A DNA stretch of 64,000 bases, taken from positions 26,343-90,342 of the forward strand of contig JANXEW010000006.1 of assembly GCA_025057995.1 (NCBI GenBank), read 5' to 3'. Below are positions 33,420 through 41,219 of the stretch, in pieces. The first letter of the stretch is position 1. Each line of letters starts with the position of its first letter. The translations under genes were made by a program, and so were the position numbers. This stretch comes from Thermofilaceae archaeon (GTDB taxonomy: Archaea > Thermoproteota > Thermoprotei > Thermofilales > Thermofilaceae). A model generated the notes under the pieces. The model was not told where the DNA came from and ran no database searches. It saw only the letters and a list, made by a program, of their open reading frames with translations.

Positions 33420-34523
33420 TCACACGTTTACAAGCGATGAAAGTATCGCGTTGTGGATGAGGCGCCTCGCCCTCTGTATACACTGGTTTTCCCTCGTAGG
33501 GTGAACCCTATTGGTCAACAGTACGACGAACAGCTCGTAGAGGGGGTCGATCCATATCGAAGTCCCCGTGAAGCCCGTGTGACCGTAAGCTTTCTCAGAC
33601 ATGAAGTCTCCGCAACTGCACGGTCTACGGTTTAGGACCCAGCCTAGACCCCTACACTCGTTGAGCCCCCCCGTCTGATTTCTAACCGCAAGCTTTACCG
33701 TGAGGGGGCTTAAGACCTTCACGCCGTTGAAGACGCCCTTGTTTAACCACGTTTGAGCGTAGACGGCTAAGTCTGCGGCTGTTGAAAAGAGGCCTGCGTG
33801 GCCTGCCACACCCCCTAGGAACCAAGAGTTTTCGTCGTGAACCTCCCCCCTCAAGATCCTTCCTCTAATCTTACAGTATTCGGTCGCTGCAGCTCTCTCC
33901 TTGAGTTCATCAACGGGGTTGAAGGTGGTTTCGTCCATACCTAGTGGCTTGAACACAAGCTCTCTTGCTACTTCATCAAGCCCTCCTCCAGACGCTACTT
34001 CTATTATCCGCCCCAACAGAATAAAGCCAAGGTCGCTGTAGACGACTCTAGTCCCAGGCTCGTACTCGAGATTCAAGAGAGAAATATAATTGAAAACTTC
34101 CTTCTTGTCGGGTAGGAGGGAGTATAAGGGAAGGTGAGCTGGTAGACCCGAAGTATGTGTAAGCAAGTGCCACACTCTCACGTTATCCTTAGACCATCCT
34201 CTGAAATCTGGAAGGTACGTGGAGACAGGGTCGTCGAGGCTCAGTTCGCCCTTCTCAACTAGTCTTAAGGCAACTGGTAACGTAGCTACTACTTTGGTTA
34301 GACTTGCGAGGTCGAAGACAGTATCCAACGTCATAGGTCTCTTCTCGGGGAGTAGTTGCGAGAAACCGTACGACTTGTACAGGACGACGTGACCGCGTCT
34401 AGCGACGAGAAGAACAGCGCCAGGAAAGCAACCGTCTTCAACCAAGCGCGCTACCAAACGGTTGACACCCTCTAAGCGTTGCTCGTCGAAGCCGAGTTGC
34501 CCGGGTACGCCGAAGGGCAGCAC
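33420..34523 (-). CDS. Beta-lactamase-fold serine hydrolase, AmiE-like
   Basis: This 367-residue member of the PF00144 (beta-lactamase/transpeptidase) family has S74-x-x-K77 (SLTK), Y162-S-D and a C-terminal HTGF motif, the three active-site elements. It starts with GTG. No signal peptide is visible, although most relatives are exported. It lies divergently, 50 nt from a kinase-MurQ-NamZ gene set. In Bacillus subtilis the muramic-acid locus contains AmiE (YbbE), a hydrolase of this family that removes peptides from MurNAc. By analogy it may free the sugar from a muropeptide. General esterase activity is the alternative. Confidence 0.7.
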   Translation of the reverse strand: MLPFGVPGQLGFDEQRLEGVNRLVARLVEDGCFPGAVLLVARRGHVVLYKSYGFSQLLPEKRPMTLDTVFDLASLTKVVATLPVALRLVEKGELSLDDPVSTYLPDFRGWSKDNVRVWHLLTHTSGLPAHLPLYSLLPDKKEVFNYISLLNLEYEPGTRVVYSDLGFILLGRIIEVASGGGLDEVARELVFKPLGMDETTFNPVDELKERAAATEYCKIRGRILRGEVHDENSWFLGGVAGHAGLFSTAADLAVYAQTWLNKGVFNGVKVLSPLTVKLAVRNQTGGLNECRGLGWVLNRRPCSCGDFMSEKAYGHTGFTGTSIWIDPLYELFVVLLTNRVHPTRENQCIQRARRLIHNAILSSLVNV

Positions 34524-34540
34524 AGGGTGAATGACGCGGG

Positions 34541-34556
34541 AAATTGTAATAACTTT
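34541..34556. promoter_or_regulatory. Shared divergent promoter region of the muramic-acid cluster
   Basis: Only 50 nt separate the two start codons (34523 minus, 34574 plus). The A/T run aaattgtaataacttt is centred about 25 nt from either start, where a TATA box is expected for leaderless transcripts in both directions. A common regulator could control all four genes here. Confidence 0.4.
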
Positions 34557-34573
34557 ACCCTCCCTATAGTTTT

Positions 34574-35533
34574 ATGAGCGAGCACCAGCTTGCGGCTGTT
34601 GACGGGGGCGGTAGCGGCTCGAGAGTCCTAGTCTTCCGCAGCGACGGTCGACCGCTCGCTCTCTTTAAAGGCCCGCCGCTCAACTACGCCGCCCTGGGAC
34701 CGAGCGCTTTTCTTAGAAACTTGAGGCTCCTACTGAATACTGTTGCCGAAGGTCTCGGAGGCCCTCTAGAAGGTTATGTGTTTAGTTTAGCCGGTGTGTC
34801 AGCTTTCAAGCGTGACGTAGAGCAACTGTTGTTGAGCGAGCTTCACCCATCCCGCGTGTGGCTTCTTTCAGACATTGAGGCAACGTACATGGCTGCTGCG
34901 TTTGGGCGTGACGCTATCGTCGTGTCTTCTGGCACGGGCTCCTTCGCTTACGGTAGAAGGGGTGGTAGGGAGGCGAGAGCTGGAGGCTGGGGTTACCTAT
35001 TCGGTGACGAGGGGAGCGGGTATTGGATAGGTAGGGAGTTCGTACGAAGGGTTTTGATGTATTACGACGGTAGGCTAACGGGCGGAGAGTTGTCGGCGAA
35101 GCTACTCTTGGAAGCTTTGGATGCGACGAGCGTAGTGGAAGCTGTATCTAAACTGTATACGAGGTACACGTCTCCCAGAAAGGTGGCGAAGCTGGCTAAG
35201 GTAGCCTGCAGAGCCGCTGAACAAGGGTGTAGGTTAGCTAGGGAGCTTTTTGAAGATGCTGCTAGTCAACTGTACTTAATGGTTTCATCAGTTGCCGAAC
35301 GGTTGGGCTTCGGGTGTGGAGTACACGTGTATGGGACGGGGGGAGTCATACTCGGTTGCAAGCAGTTGGCGGCTGCTCTAGAGCTGAGGGTGAAGCAGGA
35401 GGGAGGGATTTTCAATGTAGTGTCAGCTCACCCGCTCGTAGGGTGTGTGCTATATTACCTTCAAGTTGTCGAAGGCTTCAGCGTGGAGGAACTCGAGAGT
35501 ATCAACATTGATATAACAGTCTTCGATTGTTGA
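34574..35533 (+). CDS. murK: BadF/BadG-family sugar kinase, MurK/NagK-like
   Basis: This 319-residue ASKHA-fold kinase has phosphate motif 1 VDGGGSGSRVLVF (9-21), the segment SSGTGSFAYGRRGG (about 117-130) and GWGYLFGDEGSGYWIGRE (about 136-153). These belong to the N-acetylglucosamine kinase group of BadF/BadG proteins, which includes the Clostridium acetobutylicum MurNAc/GlcNAc kinase MurK. The next gene is MurQ (4 nt away), whose substrate is MurNAc 6-phosphate, so kinase activity on MurNAc is inferred. No phosphotransferase-system transporter is present, so an ATP-dependent kinase is what an archaeon would need. Symbol assigned by context. Confidence 0.75.
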   Translation: MSEHQLAAVDGGGSGSRVLVFRSDGRPLALFKGPPLNYAALGPSAFLRNLRLLLNTVAEGLGGPLEGYVFSLAGVSAFKRDVEQLLLSELHPSRVWLLSDIEATYMAAAFGRDAIVVSSGTGSFAYGRRGGREARAGGWGYLFGDEGSGYWIGREFVRRVLMYYDGRLTGGELSAKLLLEALDATSVVEAVSKLYTRYTSPRKVAKLAKVACRAAEQGCRLARELFEDAASQLYLMVSSVAERLGFGCGVHVYGTGGVILGCKQLAAALELRVKQEGGIFNVVSAHPLVGCVLYYLQVVEGFSVEELESINIDITVFDC

Positions 35534-35537
35534 AACC

Positions 35538-36476
35538 GTGTCTGAAGGCGAGGACTTTAAGCTGCTCTCCCAGCTCGAGACTGAGCAGCGTAACCCTGTG
35601 AGCGAGAGCCTTAGCGAGCTTCCCACTATAGAGGTCCTTAAGGTGATAAACGAGGAGGATAAGAAAGTGGCTTTCGCAGTTGAACGGGAACTACCTAAGA
35701 TAGCTAGCCTCGTAGACGCGATCGTCGAATCTTTGAAGAGCGGCGGGCGTTGGATCTACGTTGGAGCGGGGACCAGTGGGAGGCTTGCGGCTATAGACGT
35801 AGCTGAACTGCTCTCCACTTACGACGTAGGGCCTGAGTTTGTAGAAGCCATCGTAGCTGGAGGTCCTGGGGCTATGGTTAGGCCGGTTGAAGGCGCTGAG
35901 GATGATGAGGAAATGGCGGTTAGGGAACTTAAGGCGAGGAGGCTCTGTGAGAAGGATGTGGTCGTCGGGCTAAGCGCTAGCGGGAGAACCCCCTACGTAG
36001 TCTCCGCGTTACGTTACGCTAAGAGCGTGGGAGCTAAGACAGCCATTATAACCTGCGTAGATAATTGCCCGGCGGGCGAGTTCGCTGACATCAAGATCGT
36101 CTTGAATACAGGCCCTGAGGTAGTCACGGGATCAACGAGGATGAAAGCCGGAACAGCTCAGAAGATGGTTCTCACGATGCTCAGCACTGCGGTTATGGTC
36201 CGGTTGGGAAGGGTCCACGGCAACCTTATGATCTCCTTGCAACCGGTCAGCGGGAAGCTGCGAGAGAGAGCGAAGAGGATACTGATTATGGAGGCTGGAG
36301 TCGACTACCGGACGGCTTCCGAGTTGTTGGAGGAGGCAGGTTACAACCTTTTAGCCGCTATAGTGATGGCTGTAGCTAGAGTTGGTTACGAGGAAGCTGT
36401 CCGTTACCTTGAAGCAGCTAACTATATACCTGTGAAAGCGATAGAGCTTGCAAAAGGGGGTAGAGTTGAAGGTTAG
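35538..36476 (+). CDS. murQ: N-acetylmuramic acid 6-phosphate etherase
   Basis: This 312-residue SIS-domain protein (GTG start at 35538) matches MurQ over its whole length. It has the N-terminal LETEQRNP motif, the SIS phosphosugar segment VGAGTSGRLAAIDVAEL (about 73-89), EGAEDDEEMAV (about 115), GLSASGRTPYV and GSTRMKAGTAQKM (about 200). MurQ cleaves the lactyl ether of MurNAc 6-phosphate to give GlcNAc 6-phosphate and lactate. Its presence is the clearest sign that this organism breaks down muramic acid. It lies between the kinase and the DUF1343 gene in one operon. Confidence 0.95.
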   Translation: MSEGEDFKLLSQLETEQRNPVSESLSELPTIEVLKVINEEDKKVAFAVERELPKIASLVDAIVESLKSGGRWIYVGAGTSGRLAAIDVAELLSTYDVGPEFVEAIVAGGPGAMVRPVEGAEDDEEMAVRELKARRLCEKDVVVGLSASGRTPYVVSALRYAKSVGAKTAIITCVDNCPAGEFADIKIVLNTGPEVVTGSTRMKAGTAQKMVLTMLSTAVMVRLGRVHGNLMISLQPVSGKLRERAKRILIMEAGVDYRTASELLEEAGYNLLAAIVMAVARVGYEEAVRYLEAANYIPVKAIELAKGGRVEG

Positions 36477-37677
36477 GCTGGGAATAGAAAGCCCTGAACT
36501 GAGGGGGCTTTTATCGGGTCGTAAGCTGGGTCTAGTAACAAACCATACTGGAGTCACTGTAGGTATGAAACACCTCGTCGAAGTCTCTCAACAGTACGGT
36601 TCGGTTGAAGTAGTTTTTACTCCTGAGCACGGGCTCTGGGGTTCCGCCGCAGCCGGGGAACTCGTCTCCTCTGAGGTAGACGAGGAGTACGAGGTAAGGG
36701 TCTACAGCCTTTACGGCGAGACTTTGGAGCCGCCTGTCGAAGAGGTTCAGAAGCTAGATCTAGTGGTGTACGACATCCAGGATTTAGGGCTCCGCTGGTA
36801 CACTTACGCGTCGACGCTGTACTTCACCGTTAAGGCGTGCGCTAAGGCTGGTACACCTCTGCTGATCCTCGATAGACCAGCCCCTCTCACCGGCGTGGTT
36901 ACGGAAGGCCCTGTCCTCAGCCCCGCGTACAAGTCTTTCACAGGTTTAGCTGAAATCCCAGCACGTTACGCGTTGACTCCGGGCGAGCTAGCGCTATACT
37001 ATTCGAAAGTGGAAGGGTTAGGGGGTGAAGTCTACGTCGTTAGAGCCGAAGGGTGGAAGAGGGAGCTCTGGTTTGACGAGACAGGTTTACCCTGGATACC
37101 CCCTTCCCCCAATATACCGAACCTTGAAACCGCACTGGTCTACGCTGGAGCATGCCTTCTCGAAGGGACGAACCTATCTGAGGGTAGGGGAACGGCTTCA
37201 CCCTTCCTACAATTCGGTGCGCCGTGGGTCAAGGCTAGAGAGCTAGCTGAGGCTCTTCGTAAGCTGCAGCTCCCCGGCGTGCTCTTTAGACCGGTCAAGT
37301 TCACCCCTTCAGCTAGCAAGTACAAGGGCCTAGAGTGTAAGGGGGTCTACGTACACGTGACCGACCGTTCGACTTTTAAACCGTTCTCAACGTTCATCCA
37401 AGTTCTAAGGGCTGTGAAAAACCTCTACGGGGACTTCTTTGTTCTTTTAACTAGGGAGCACGAGAAACAAGTGGAGTATTTGAAAGATTACACGAAGTGG
37501 TCTAGTAGTAAGACAAGTTACGTCCTCGACTACATTACAGGCTCTTCCAGCGCGCGAGAGTGTATTGAAGGTTCGAAAAGCGTCGAAGAAGTTGAAGAAA
37601 GATGGAGGAGGGAGAGGGAAGGTTACGTCGAACGAGCTCGAAGCCTCCTACTCTACGGAGGGGCGTTGAAGCCTTAA
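36466..37677 (+). CDS. namZ: NamZ-type exo-beta-N-acetylmuramidase (DUF1343)
   Basis: This 403-residue protein starts at the TTG at 36466, which follows agggggt with 5-nt spacing. A TTG six codons earlier also fits. DUF1343 features are LGLVTNHTGVTV near the N terminus, FTPEHGLWG (the PEHG glutamate is the proposed catalytic residue), YDIQDLGLRWYTYAST and LDRPAPLTGV. NamZ of Bacillus subtilis (YbbC) releases MurNAc from the non-reducing end of glycan fragments. It overlaps the MurQ stop by 11 nt. There is no signal peptide, unlike the secreted Bacillus enzyme, so it would act on imported fragments. Confidence 0.85.
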   Translation: MKVRLGIESPELRGLLSGRKLGLVTNHTGVTVGMKHLVEVSQQYGSVEVVFTPEHGLWGSAAAGELVSSEVDEEYEVRVYSLYGETLEPPVEEVQKLDLVVYDIQDLGLRWYTYASTLYFTVKACAKAGTPLLILDRPAPLTGVVTEGPVLSPAYKSFTGLAEIPARYALTPGELALYYSKVEGLGGEVYVVRAEGWKRELWFDETGLPWIPPSPNIPNLETALVYAGACLLEGTNLSEGRGTASPFLQFGAPWVKARELAEALRKLQLPGVLFRPVKFTPSASKYKGLECKGVYVHVTDRSTFKPFSTFIQVLRAVKNLYGDFFVLLTREHEKQVEYLKDYTKWSSSKTSYVLDYITGSSSARECIEGSKSVEEVEERWRREREGYVERARSLLLYGGALKP

Positions 37678-38002
37678 ACTTCTTTCAAAACATGTTCTAT
37701 CCTCACTAGGGTGCTAAAAGTGTTTAAGCTTGCAGTCAAGTCTTTTATCAACCACATCTAGGGGCAAACACATCATTTCCGTTAGAGAGAAATATTTCAA
37801 TAAACAGAGGCTTAAACTATCTTTCTAGTGTTTTCTGAAGCATACGGAAGTTTGTCTGAAACGGTCTCAAGCTAGGTCCTTCGTAAATACCTTAGAAGAA
37901 GTCGAACCGGCTTTATCACGGCGAGTAGAGCGGCGTACGAAGCGCTAACCAAGGATGTAACTTTGCTTCATTCCTATAAACTCGCGGTTTTGTAAATACA
38001 CG
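37678..38002. other. Intergenic region, no feature seen
   Basis: This is 325 nt of AT-rich DNA between the muramidase gene and the convergent isomerase-like gene. Short T runs after 37678 could end transcription. I see no open frame, tRNA-like fold or repeat. Confidence 0.4.
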
Positions 38003-38881
38003 CTATAGTCTACTTATGACGCTTTTGACGAAGGATATGTCCTTTTTTAGGACGGTCTTCATATCTTTTCCATCGAAGAATCCAAGTGATTCATCTTCTA
38101 TGTTAGCGTCGTAATCGTAACCCGCTCTCCTTAGCTTAGACAACACTAAAGTAAGGTCGATGTCACCGTCGTAGAGGGGAGCCATTTCAACCTCTCCAGG
38201 CTTACGCGTTACCTCCAAGCTACCCGCCGGGGCGCGAGCGTTCTTCAGGTGGGTGTGTTTAACGTACCCGGCGAACTTGTCTATGACCTCGTATACTCGG
38301 CTGAGAGGATAACCGTACCAGTAAAAGTTACCAGTATCCAACGTTAAACCCAATAGCTCATTGTTCACGTTATCTAATAGCCCTGTAAGAAACTCTTCCC
38401 GATTAGCTATCGTACCGTGGTTCTCGACAGCTAAACTTACCCCAAGCCCGCTACACCTCCTTAAACATTCTTTAACGGCGTAGGCAGTCCTTTCAACGTA
38501 GTCCCTCAGCTCGTAACCTTGAGCCTCGCTCATAACCGCGTTAACTCGTACTACATCAACATCCAAGTCTGAGGCTACCTCACAAGCTTTAACAACGTAT
38601 TCAATTTCCCCCTCAAGTTCCAGGGAGAAGTCGTTTTCCACAAGTATAGCACAAACCTTAGCCTCTTCATCCTCAAGCATTCGCTTAAGCTTAACCCTAC
38701 TATCCCTCGTTGAGACGTCGAAGCCTAGATTAACCTCATAACCCATGTCCACGTACCTACTTGTCCTCAGGCTCCTATCCACATACAACTCGAAGCTATT
38801 TACACCTAAATCCCTTAAACCATCGAAAAGGTTACTGTAGCTAACCCACATTACCGTGAAATCCCGTACCGACACGAACAC
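38003..38881 (-). CDS. Xylose-isomerase-like TIM-barrel sugar phosphate isomerase/epimerase
   Basis: This 292-residue protein belongs to the AP-endonuclease-2/sugar isomerase TIM-barrel superfamily (PF01261). Likely metal and substrate residues are E in SLAVENHG (about 152-159), D in LTLDTGNFYW (about 178-187), H in YVKHTHLKN (about 210-218), and a C-terminal NIEDESLG. Relatives isomerise or epimerise sugars such as D-tagatose, D-psicose or hydroxypyruvate. The substrate is unknown. It is transcribed towards the muramic-acid cluster, so it may act on a sugar released there, but this is only an inference. Confidence 0.75.
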   Translation of the reverse strand: MFVSVRDFTVMWVSYSNLFDGLRDLGVNSFELYVDRSLRTSRYVDMGYEVNLGFDVSTRDSRVKLKRMLEDEEAKVCAILVENDFSLELEGEIEYVVKACEVASDLDVDVVRVNAVMSEAQGYELRDYVERTAYAVKECLRRCSGLGVSLAVENHGTIANREEFLTGLLDNVNNELLGLTLDTGNFYWYGYPLSRVYEVIDKFAGYVKHTHLKNARAPAGSLEVTRKPGEVEMAPLYDGDIDLTLVLSKLRRAGYDYDANIEDESLGFFDGKDMKTVLKKDISFVKSVISRL

Positions 38882-38973
38882 ACGTACGCGTCGCCCCCAT
38901 TTATAAATAGCTAGCGATCAGATAAGGGCTACGAGTGGATTAAGCGTTGACAAACTGTTTCATGTTAAAAAAC

Positions 38974-38997
38974 GCAGTTTAGCTGCTGCTAAACTGC
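38974..38997. repeat. Perfect 10-bp inverted repeat with 4-nt loop
   Basis: GCAGTTTAGC (38974-38983) is followed by tgct and its exact complement GCTAAACTGC (38988-38997). It lies 90 nt upstream of the isomerase start (minus strand) and about 250 nt upstream of the VapB start. It could be an operator or a structured RNA end. Confidence 0.5.
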
Positions 38998-39220
38998 AAA
39001 AGCTCTCGAGGCTAGGCTTGTACGACATCTTAGTGAATGTTCTCCCAACTGGTGTTGATAAGTGAGTACAGAAGTTCACCTTTATTCCAACAAGGGTGTT
39101 AACGAATGTTAACTATACTCTTTTTCGGTTGAATCAAGTTATGTTAACGTTAAAGTCTTAGGTCTTAATAGCGTTGAGTGTTGACGGCGTACACTTTAAC
39201 CTCTTCTTGTCGTATGGGGA

Positions 39221-39261
39221 AGGTATATTTACCTAGTATGGGTATGGGATGTGGGTATGGG
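39221..39261 (+). promoter_or_regulatory. Promoter and G-rich repeats of the first VapBC pair
   Basis: A ggtatatttacc box (39221-39232) precedes the antitoxin start. Between 39237 and 39261 TATGGG occurs three times with one TGTGGG, so four GGG runs are separated by 3, 4 and 3 nt. This could be an AbrB-type operator or a G-quadruplex. The motif gatgtggg recurs at the second VapBC locus. Confidence 0.45.
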
Positions 39262-39508
39262 AGACAGTAGTATTGTCAGAATGGATGATAGAGGGAGGAT
39301 TACTCTACCAGCTGAAGTTAGGAAGTTTATAGGGGGGAAAGTTTTCAAAATTGAAGTCACAGGTCGTGATGAGATTGTTCTCAGAGTCGTTAGGGGTAAA
39401 GAGGAGGTCATCGAAAATATTGAAAAGATTAGGTTGAAAGGAGATGCTACCCGTAGAACTGTTGATGCTTCACTAGTTAAGCACCGGGTTGGAGGGGTTA
39501 AGGTTTGA
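39251..39508 (+). CDS. vapB: AbrB/VapB-type antitoxin
   Basis: This 85-residue protein starts with GTG at 39251. An ATG is two codons later. The first 40 residues form the AbrB swapped-hairpin DNA-binding domain (VRMDDRGRITLPAEVRKFI...), and the remainder is the charged toxin-binding tail. It is followed by a PIN toxin in a TTGA overlap, a standard VapBC arrangement. The antitoxin probably represses its own promoter through the G-rich repeats just before and within its first codons. Confidence 0.85.
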   Translation: MGMGDSSIVRMDDRGRITLPAEVRKFIGGKVFKIEVTGRDEIVLRVVRGKEEVIENIEKIRLKGDATRRTVDASLVKHRVGGVKV

Positions 39509-39924
39509 GGTTACTAGATGCTGATATCCTGTGCTATGCTTTATACGATGAAAGCATATACCACGATCGAGTATGGAACTACGTAAAGGCAAAACTGTTG
39601 GAGGGGTCTACTCTAGCGGTTACGCATACAACTATTTTGGAAACTTTTAACGTTTTATACTGGTTTTATAGAGTTAGACCGCGAAGGCTCTTATTCAACA
39701 AGATGAAGTTGATGACTGAAAACATGGCCGTCGTCCCTCCCTCAGATAACGGTTTAGCTATAGCGTTGGAGAGCAACATTCCGCTTGGCGATGGTTTCCT
39801 AATTGCTACAGCGTTAGAGCAGAAGCTGCCCATAATCGTATCAAATGATAAACATGTAGCTAAAGCAGCTCCACGTTACGGTCTATTGGTTGAAAACCCG
39901 TTACAAAAAGGTTTGGAAACCTAA
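39505..39924 (+). CDS. vapC: PIN-domain (VapC) toxin
   Basis: This 139-residue PIN-domain ribonuclease starts with TTG at 39505, which overlaps the antitoxin's TGA and follows ggaggggtt. Acidic residues of the active site are D5 (RLLDADI), E46 (TTILETF), D95 in IPLGDGFL and D112 in VSNDKH. VapC toxins cleave tRNA or rRNA when freed from VapB. The neighbouring sequence is AT-rich and gene-poor. It is the first of two such pairs in the window. Confidence 0.85.
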   Translation: MRLLDADILCYALYDESIYHDRVWNYVKAKLLEGSTLAVTHTTILETFNVLYWFYRVRPRRLLFNKMKLMTENMAVVPPSDNGLAIALESNIPLGDGFLIATALEQKLPIIVSNDKHVAKAAPRYGLLVENPLQKGLET

Positions 39925-40228
39925 AAAGCTTACAAGCTATGTTGTAAAGCGTCGAAAGTTGATACAAGGCTAACTGTTACATCTGAACTAATTTCCGTAA
40001 ATTTTCAAAGGTTGAACAAAACTTCCCTCCGAGCCGTAAACTATGTATTGAAGACTTGAAAACAGTAAAATTCAGAGAATTTTAACTTTTTTATTATTCA
40101 TTATACTTTACGTATACCTACATTAAGTTTATGTGATTGATCTTTCTTTACGCTGTCCTTGAATCTTAGTTAAAACTTTTTAGCCCTATACAAAACTTTT
40201 AAATTTTAGCTTAGAGATAGTAGGAAGT
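39925..40228. other. Intergenic region with SPFH promoter
   Basis: This is 304 nt of AT-rich DNA. The only supported element is an A/T box, cttttaaatttta (40196-40208), centred about 27 nt before the ATG at 40229, fitting a leaderless promoter for the SPFH gene. No open frame or RNA gene is seen. Confidence 0.45.
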
Positions 40229-41173
40229 ATGGAAGTCCCAGTTCGAGTCCCTGTTGAGAGAAAGGGCATTAGAACAATTATTCTTTCGGCAGTGGTAGTG
40301 GCGTTGGTTGCTGCCGCCGTTCTAGTTGCGGTTACAATATATTTCGTTAACTTGGGTGAAGTAGCTGTAGTAGTCGACCCCCTCACCGGAACTGTTAGTA
40401 CTCCCGTCATAGGTCCAGCCATAGGTTTTAAGGCTCCATGGGCTTATCTTGTGCAAGATTACGCAGGCGTTGAAGCTGTAGACATGTTCTATGAGCCTCC
40501 ACGCGACTATCCTGCTGTAGAAGCTCTCACTAGGGATGGTGTAGTATCGGAAGTCGACATCACGATCAGGTATAGGATCATCCCCGAGAAGTTCGACCTG
40601 CTCGTAAGGTACTACCCGAGGCTTAACTATGAGGAAGACTTCCTCGTCTCGACAGCTAGGCAGATCGTTCGTGAGATTATAGCTAACTTCTCCATGACGG
40701 ACTTGATAGAGAAAAGGGAGTTCGTCGCTCGCAACGTAGAGGAGGCTCTAGCGGCGAAGATCAAGGGTGATGCGATAATCGGACAATGCCTCAACTTGAT
40801 GGGCGTAAACTTGAGGAACATAAAGCTGCCTGAAACCGTCGTAGCGGCTATAAACGAGAAGATGGCTGCTCAACAGAGGGCTCTCAAAGCTGAGTACGAG
40901 AGACAGGCTGCGCTTATACAGGCTAACGCTACTGCTCAAGCTGCGCTCATACAAGCTGAAGGTCAGGCTAAAGCCCTGTTGACTATAGCGAGAGCCCAGG
41001 CTGAGTCGATAAGGCTGTTAGCCGATGAGACGGGCGTCCCCGCTTCGAACGTTGTAGCGTACTTCTACTACCTTGAGGCTCTTAAACAGCTTGCTCAGAG
41101 CGGTAGAGCAACTGTCGTAGTGACTCCCAGCGGGATCATCCCTGTTCTACCCGTCCCGACCTCAGGTGGGTGA
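40229..41173 (+). CDS. SPFH/band 7 (prohibitin-like) membrane protein
   Basis: This 314-residue protein has one N-terminal membrane helix (about residues 14-38), then the SPFH domain beginning VNLGEVAVVVDPLTGTVS (about 40-57), and a long helical coiled-coil region rich in Ala, Gln and Glu (about 210-275). SPFH proteins form large ring or cage assemblies at membranes and act as scaffolds for proteases or chaperones. HflK/HflC and prohibitins are the best-known relatives. No partner membrane protease is next to it. It stands as a single gene upstream of LysS. Confidence 0.85.
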   Translation: MEVPVRVPVERKGIRTIILSAVVVALVAAAVLVAVTIYFVNLGEVAVVVDPLTGTVSTPVIGPAIGFKAPWAYLVQDYAGVEAVDMFYEPPRDYPAVEALTRDGVVSEVDITIRYRIIPEKFDLLVRYYPRLNYEEDFLVSTARQIVREIIANFSMTDLIEKREFVARNVEEALAAKIKGDAIIGQCLNLMGVNLRNIKLPETVVAAINEKMAAQQRALKAEYERQAALIQANATAQAALIQAEGQAKALLTIARAQAESIRLLADETGVPASNVVAYFYYLEALKQLAQSGRATVVVTPSGIIPVLPVPTSGG

Positions 41174-41219
41174 CAGCAGTTTTATCTACTTGAGGTTTAG
41201 GAGCGGTTCGGTGTAACGT

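Noticed and set aside
37678..38002. Possible RNA gene in the spacer after namZ
   Set aside because: No clover-leaf or conserved stem could be drawn; composition is simply AT-rich.
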